A DNA stretch of 15,050 nucleotides from the NCBI GenBank assembly GCA_029239415.1, contig JAQZAY010000061.1:1-15050 (forward strand), read 5' to 3'. Numbering within the stretch: the first letter of the stretch is position 1; every line of letters starts with the position of its first letter. The position numbers were made by a program, and so were the translations under genes. Source of the stretch: Pseudomonas sp. (lineage in GTDB: Bacteria > Pseudomonadota > Gammaproteobacteria > Pseudomonadales > Pseudomonadaceae). Shown one piece after another: positions 12,846-15,050 of the stretch. The notes beneath the pieces are model-generated. The model was not told where the DNA came from. It did not search any database and saw only the letters and a list, made by a program, of their open reading frames with translations.

Positions 12846-15050
12846 ATGACCGAGACAGCCACCCCATCCAGTGCGCCCGACAAGACCGCCACGGCCACCG
12901 ATGACTTCATCGGGGAGATACTGCCGCCCTGGCTTGCCCAGGCCTCGCTTGCCGACATCCGGGCGCTGCGCCGGCGCTTTGCCGCCTGCAACGCCAGCCG
13001 CGAGCAGTTGAACCTTGCCAAGCGCCACCTGACGCCTCCCGACAGCTTCGCTGCCAGCCTGTTGGCACGCGAACTCCAGGGACAACTGGGCTTGACGATC
13101 GATCTGTCCCGGTCACGCTGGCGGGAGGTCAGGCGGCGCTTCACTGTTCCGCCCAGCGGCAGCCTGCCCGAGGACGAACTCCTCTACGTGCGTGCGCCAG
13201 CGCTGCAGCGGCTGATGCAGAACTTCCAGGACGGCGTGTCGTATTACCTCGGCAGCGCGCTGGTCGGCGATGATGCGCAGGAACCGCTGATCTCCGATCG
13301 GTTGGTCGAGATCGCCCAGGTGTGCCGGTCGGTGGACGCGGGCGCCCGTTACCAGGCACTGCTGTCGCGGGTGTTCAACGTGGCGACCCAGGCGCAGCTG
13401 GCTGCCGACAAGCGCAATGGCCTGGCCATGGCCGTGCAGATCGCGGCCATCAAGGGCCAGCTCCAGCGGGAGGACCACGAATCGCTGCGATTGCTGGTGG
13501 ATGAACCCCAGGACCAGCCGCCGGCACGCGTGCGCGCACGTCTGTTGCGAATACTCGACCAGGCCGTGGACGGGGCGTTAACCATGGAGCTGCGCAATGC
13601 CGATGGACAGCTTGACGGCGTCGTCCTCTACCTGCCTGGGGTCCCAGGGCAGCCGCTGCACCGCTATGCCTCCTGGGAGGCGTTGGGCGCCGGGCTGGCA
13701 ATGTCGCTCAAGGACGCTGCCTACAGGCGCGACTTCTCGCGCCTGATTGGCGTGCGCGAACGGCCTGCTTTTTTATCTCTGCTTTCCCTGCGCCTGGGCG
13801 ACCCTGTGCCAGACCTTGCGCCTCAGGGCCGGGAACCTGAGGAGGACGTCTTCGTAGGCCTGGCGGCGCAGCAGGTGGCAAGGATCAAGGACGATGCGCG
13901 GCTGTTGCTGGTGCCCACCGCCGATGCCGACCACGCGGCATCGGCGGCGTGTATCGAGGCATTGGAAAGCGTAGGGCTGGGTATCCTCGACCTGGCAGGA
14001 CTGTTCGTCCCGGTAGTCGGCGAGCTGCTGTTCGGGCAGGCCCTGGTGCAGACCTTGGGCGAGGTCTACGAGGGCGCTCAGGACTGGTCCCGAGGCCATC
14101 AGCACGAAGCCATGCAGCACATGCTGGGGGTGGCGGAAAGCGTGATCGCCGCTGCCGTGACGATTGGAACGACGGCCGTGGTGGCGCACGGTTTCACCCG
14201 CGGACGCTTTGTCGATGAGCTCGAGCCTGTCGAACTGGACTCGGGCGCCAGGCGGCTGTGGTGCGCCAACCTCGACAGTTATCGAGTCCTGCCCAGCCCT
14301 GAGCATGTGCAGCTGCAGGACAACGGCCTGTACAGTGACGGGCAGCGCCACTTCTGGCAGCACGAGGGGGCCTGGCACGAGGTATGGCGAACCGACCGGC
14401 AGTCGCCATGGCGGCTGCGTCATCCCGAGCGTGACGACGCTTACGGCCCGGTGCTTGAACATAATGGCGAACGCGGTTGGCGCCTGCGCAGCGAACGTCC
14501 CTTGGAATGGGAAGGCGAGGCGTATCTGCTGCGGCGCCTGTGGCCGGGTGCGCAGGCGTTCGATGCGCCGCGCATCGCGCAGATCCTGCGCATCGCTGGC
14601 TCCGGTGGCGACGAGCTGCGCGGCTTGCTGGTCGAAGGACGAGCATTGCCGGTCGCCCTGCGCGATACCTTGGAGCGCTTCGCCGTGACCCTGCGTATCG
14701 ATGGCTTTTTCGCCTGGCTGGAGCGTCCGGGCGAGCCCGTCCCCGAGGTGAGCTGGCTCGCCTGGTGCCGGGACCATTCTGGCGAGTCTGGGTTGGATGA
14801 AGCCCGCGTGCGGCAGATGCTGCTGGACCAGCCCGCGCGGTGGCGAGGCCGCCTGCTGGAGCATTTCTCCCGGCAATACCTGCCCAGCGATGAACTGCTC
14901 GCCTTGGTCAAGCGCGATTTCCCCGGGCTTCCCGATGCCTACGCGCTGGACGTCCTGAGTTCGGCCAGCGCCGCGCAACGACAGCGCATGCACGATGAAT
15001 CGCGCCTTCCCCTGGCGCTGGCGGAGCGTGCCCGGTCGGCGCTGCAGAAC
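12846..15050 (+). CDS. Large DUF6543 / dermonecrotic-toxin-domain protein, N-terminal 735 codons (3' end missing)
   Basis: The frame is open without a stop from ATG 12846 to the window edge. It resembles the large Pseudomonas proteins annotated with a dermonecrotic-toxin domain (DUF6543), many of which continue with leucine-rich repeats and a NEL-type E3 ubiquitin ligase domain; none of that C-terminal part is visible here, so function is open. There is no signal peptide. The N-terminal helical region (about 20-370) begins DDFIGEILPPWLAQASLADI and includes ELLYVRAPALQRLMQNFQDG and a VVLYLPGVPGQPLHRYASWE block typical of the family. Two hydrophobic stretches follow (about 377-402, VGLGILDLAGLFVPVVGELL; about 432-448, SVIAAAVTIGTTAVVAH), joined by an amphipathic EVYEGAQDWSRGHQHEAM segment: a possible membrane-inserting hairpin. 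Later blocks are RIAQILRIAGSGGDELRGLL (about 576-595) and LVKRDFPGLP (about 690-699). AGGA at 12833-12836 supports the start. The family call is from memory of sequence style. Confidence 0.75.
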   Translation, partial: MTETATPSSAPDKTATATDDFIGEILPPWLAQASLADIRALRRRFAACNASREQLNLAKRHLTPPDSFAASLLARELQGQLGLTIDLSRSRWREVRRRFTVPPSGSLPEDELLYVRAPALQRLMQNFQDGVSYYLGSALVGDDAQEPLISDRLVEIAQVCRSVDAGARYQALLSRVFNVATQAQLAADKRNGLAMAVQIAAIKGQLQREDHESLRLLVDEPQDQPPARVRARLLRILDQAVDGALTMELRNADGQLDGVVLYLPGVPGQPLHRYASWEALGAGLAMSLKDAAYRRDFSRLIGVRERPAFLSLLSLRLGDPVPDLAPQGREPEEDVFVGLAAQQVARIKDDARLLLVPTADADHAASAACIEALESVGLGILDLAGLFVPVVGELLFGQALVQTLGEVYEGAQDWSRGHQHEAMQHMLGVAESVIAAAVTIGTTAVVAHGFTRGRFVDELEPVELDSGARRLWCANLDSYRVLPSPEHVQLQDNGLYSDGQRHFWQHEGAWHEVWRTDRQSPWRLRHPERDDAYGPVLEHNGERGWRLRSERPLEWEGEAYLLRRLWPGAQAFDAPRIAQILRIAGSGGDELRGLLVEGRALPVALRDTLERFAVTLRIDGFFAWLERPGEPVPEVSWLAWCRDHSGESGLDEARVRQMLLDQPARWRGRLLEHFSRQYLPSDELLALVKRDFPGLPDAYALDVLSSASAAQRQRMHDESRLPLALAERARSALQN

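Noticed and set aside
13773..14993. Minus-strand frame of 406 codons opposite the toxin-like gene
   Set aside because: It is the antisense shadow of a longer plus-strand frame that shows family blocks, membrane helices and a ribosome site.

Overview
The window is chromosomal DNA from a Pseudomonas, most likely of the P. putida group. The signs are high GC throughout, a P. putida-type REP sequence (CTTCGCGG-TAAA-CCGCTCC core) near 7090-7117, a close match to P. putida ChrR, and the order mltD-gloB-(yafS-like methyltransferase)-rnhA-dnaQ, which also occurs in P. aeruginosa and, rearranged, in E. coli.

Layout. Positions 1-6948, minus strand: a tightly packed five-gene operon for a peptide-type ABC importer of the Yej/Npp family. 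Reading from 6948 leftward, it has two tandem periplasmic binding proteins, permeases YejB and YejE, and the fused double-ATPase YejF, which runs off the left edge. Junctions are a 4-bp ATGA overlap or 1-nt gaps, so the genes are probably translationally coupled. Positions 6949-7210: a non-coding spacer with a REP pair. Positions 7211-9526, minus strand: the membrane-bound lytic transglycosylase MltD, with a very good sigma70-type promoter overlapped by a perfect dyad, preceded by glyoxalase II (GloB). Positions 9606-11650, plus strand: a yafS-like methyltransferase, RNase HI (RnhA) and the DNA polymerase III proofreading subunit (DnaQ, GTG start). Positions 11658-11876, minus strand: a 72-residue hypothetical protein convergent with dnaQ. 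Positions 12033-12590, plus strand: the flavoprotein reductase ChrR. Positions 12591-12845: a spacer rich in short palindromes. Position 12846 to the right edge: the first 735 codons of a large DUF6543 / dermonecrotic-toxin-domain type protein, related to the Pseudomonas proteins that often end in leucine-rich repeats and a NEL-type ubiquitin ligase domain.

Most of the window is conserved core genome: peptide uptake, peptidoglycan turnover, methylglyoxal detoxification, RNA/DNA hybrid removal and replication fidelity. The accessory part is the toxin-like gene at the right end. Its active domain, if any, lies outside the window. No tRNA, rRNA, insertion sequence, prophage or CRISPR array was seen. 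I see no clearly new system. The points most worth checking are the toxin-like gene, the dyad over the mltD promoter, the methyltransferase without a recognisable SAM-binding glycine loop, and the paired binding proteins.
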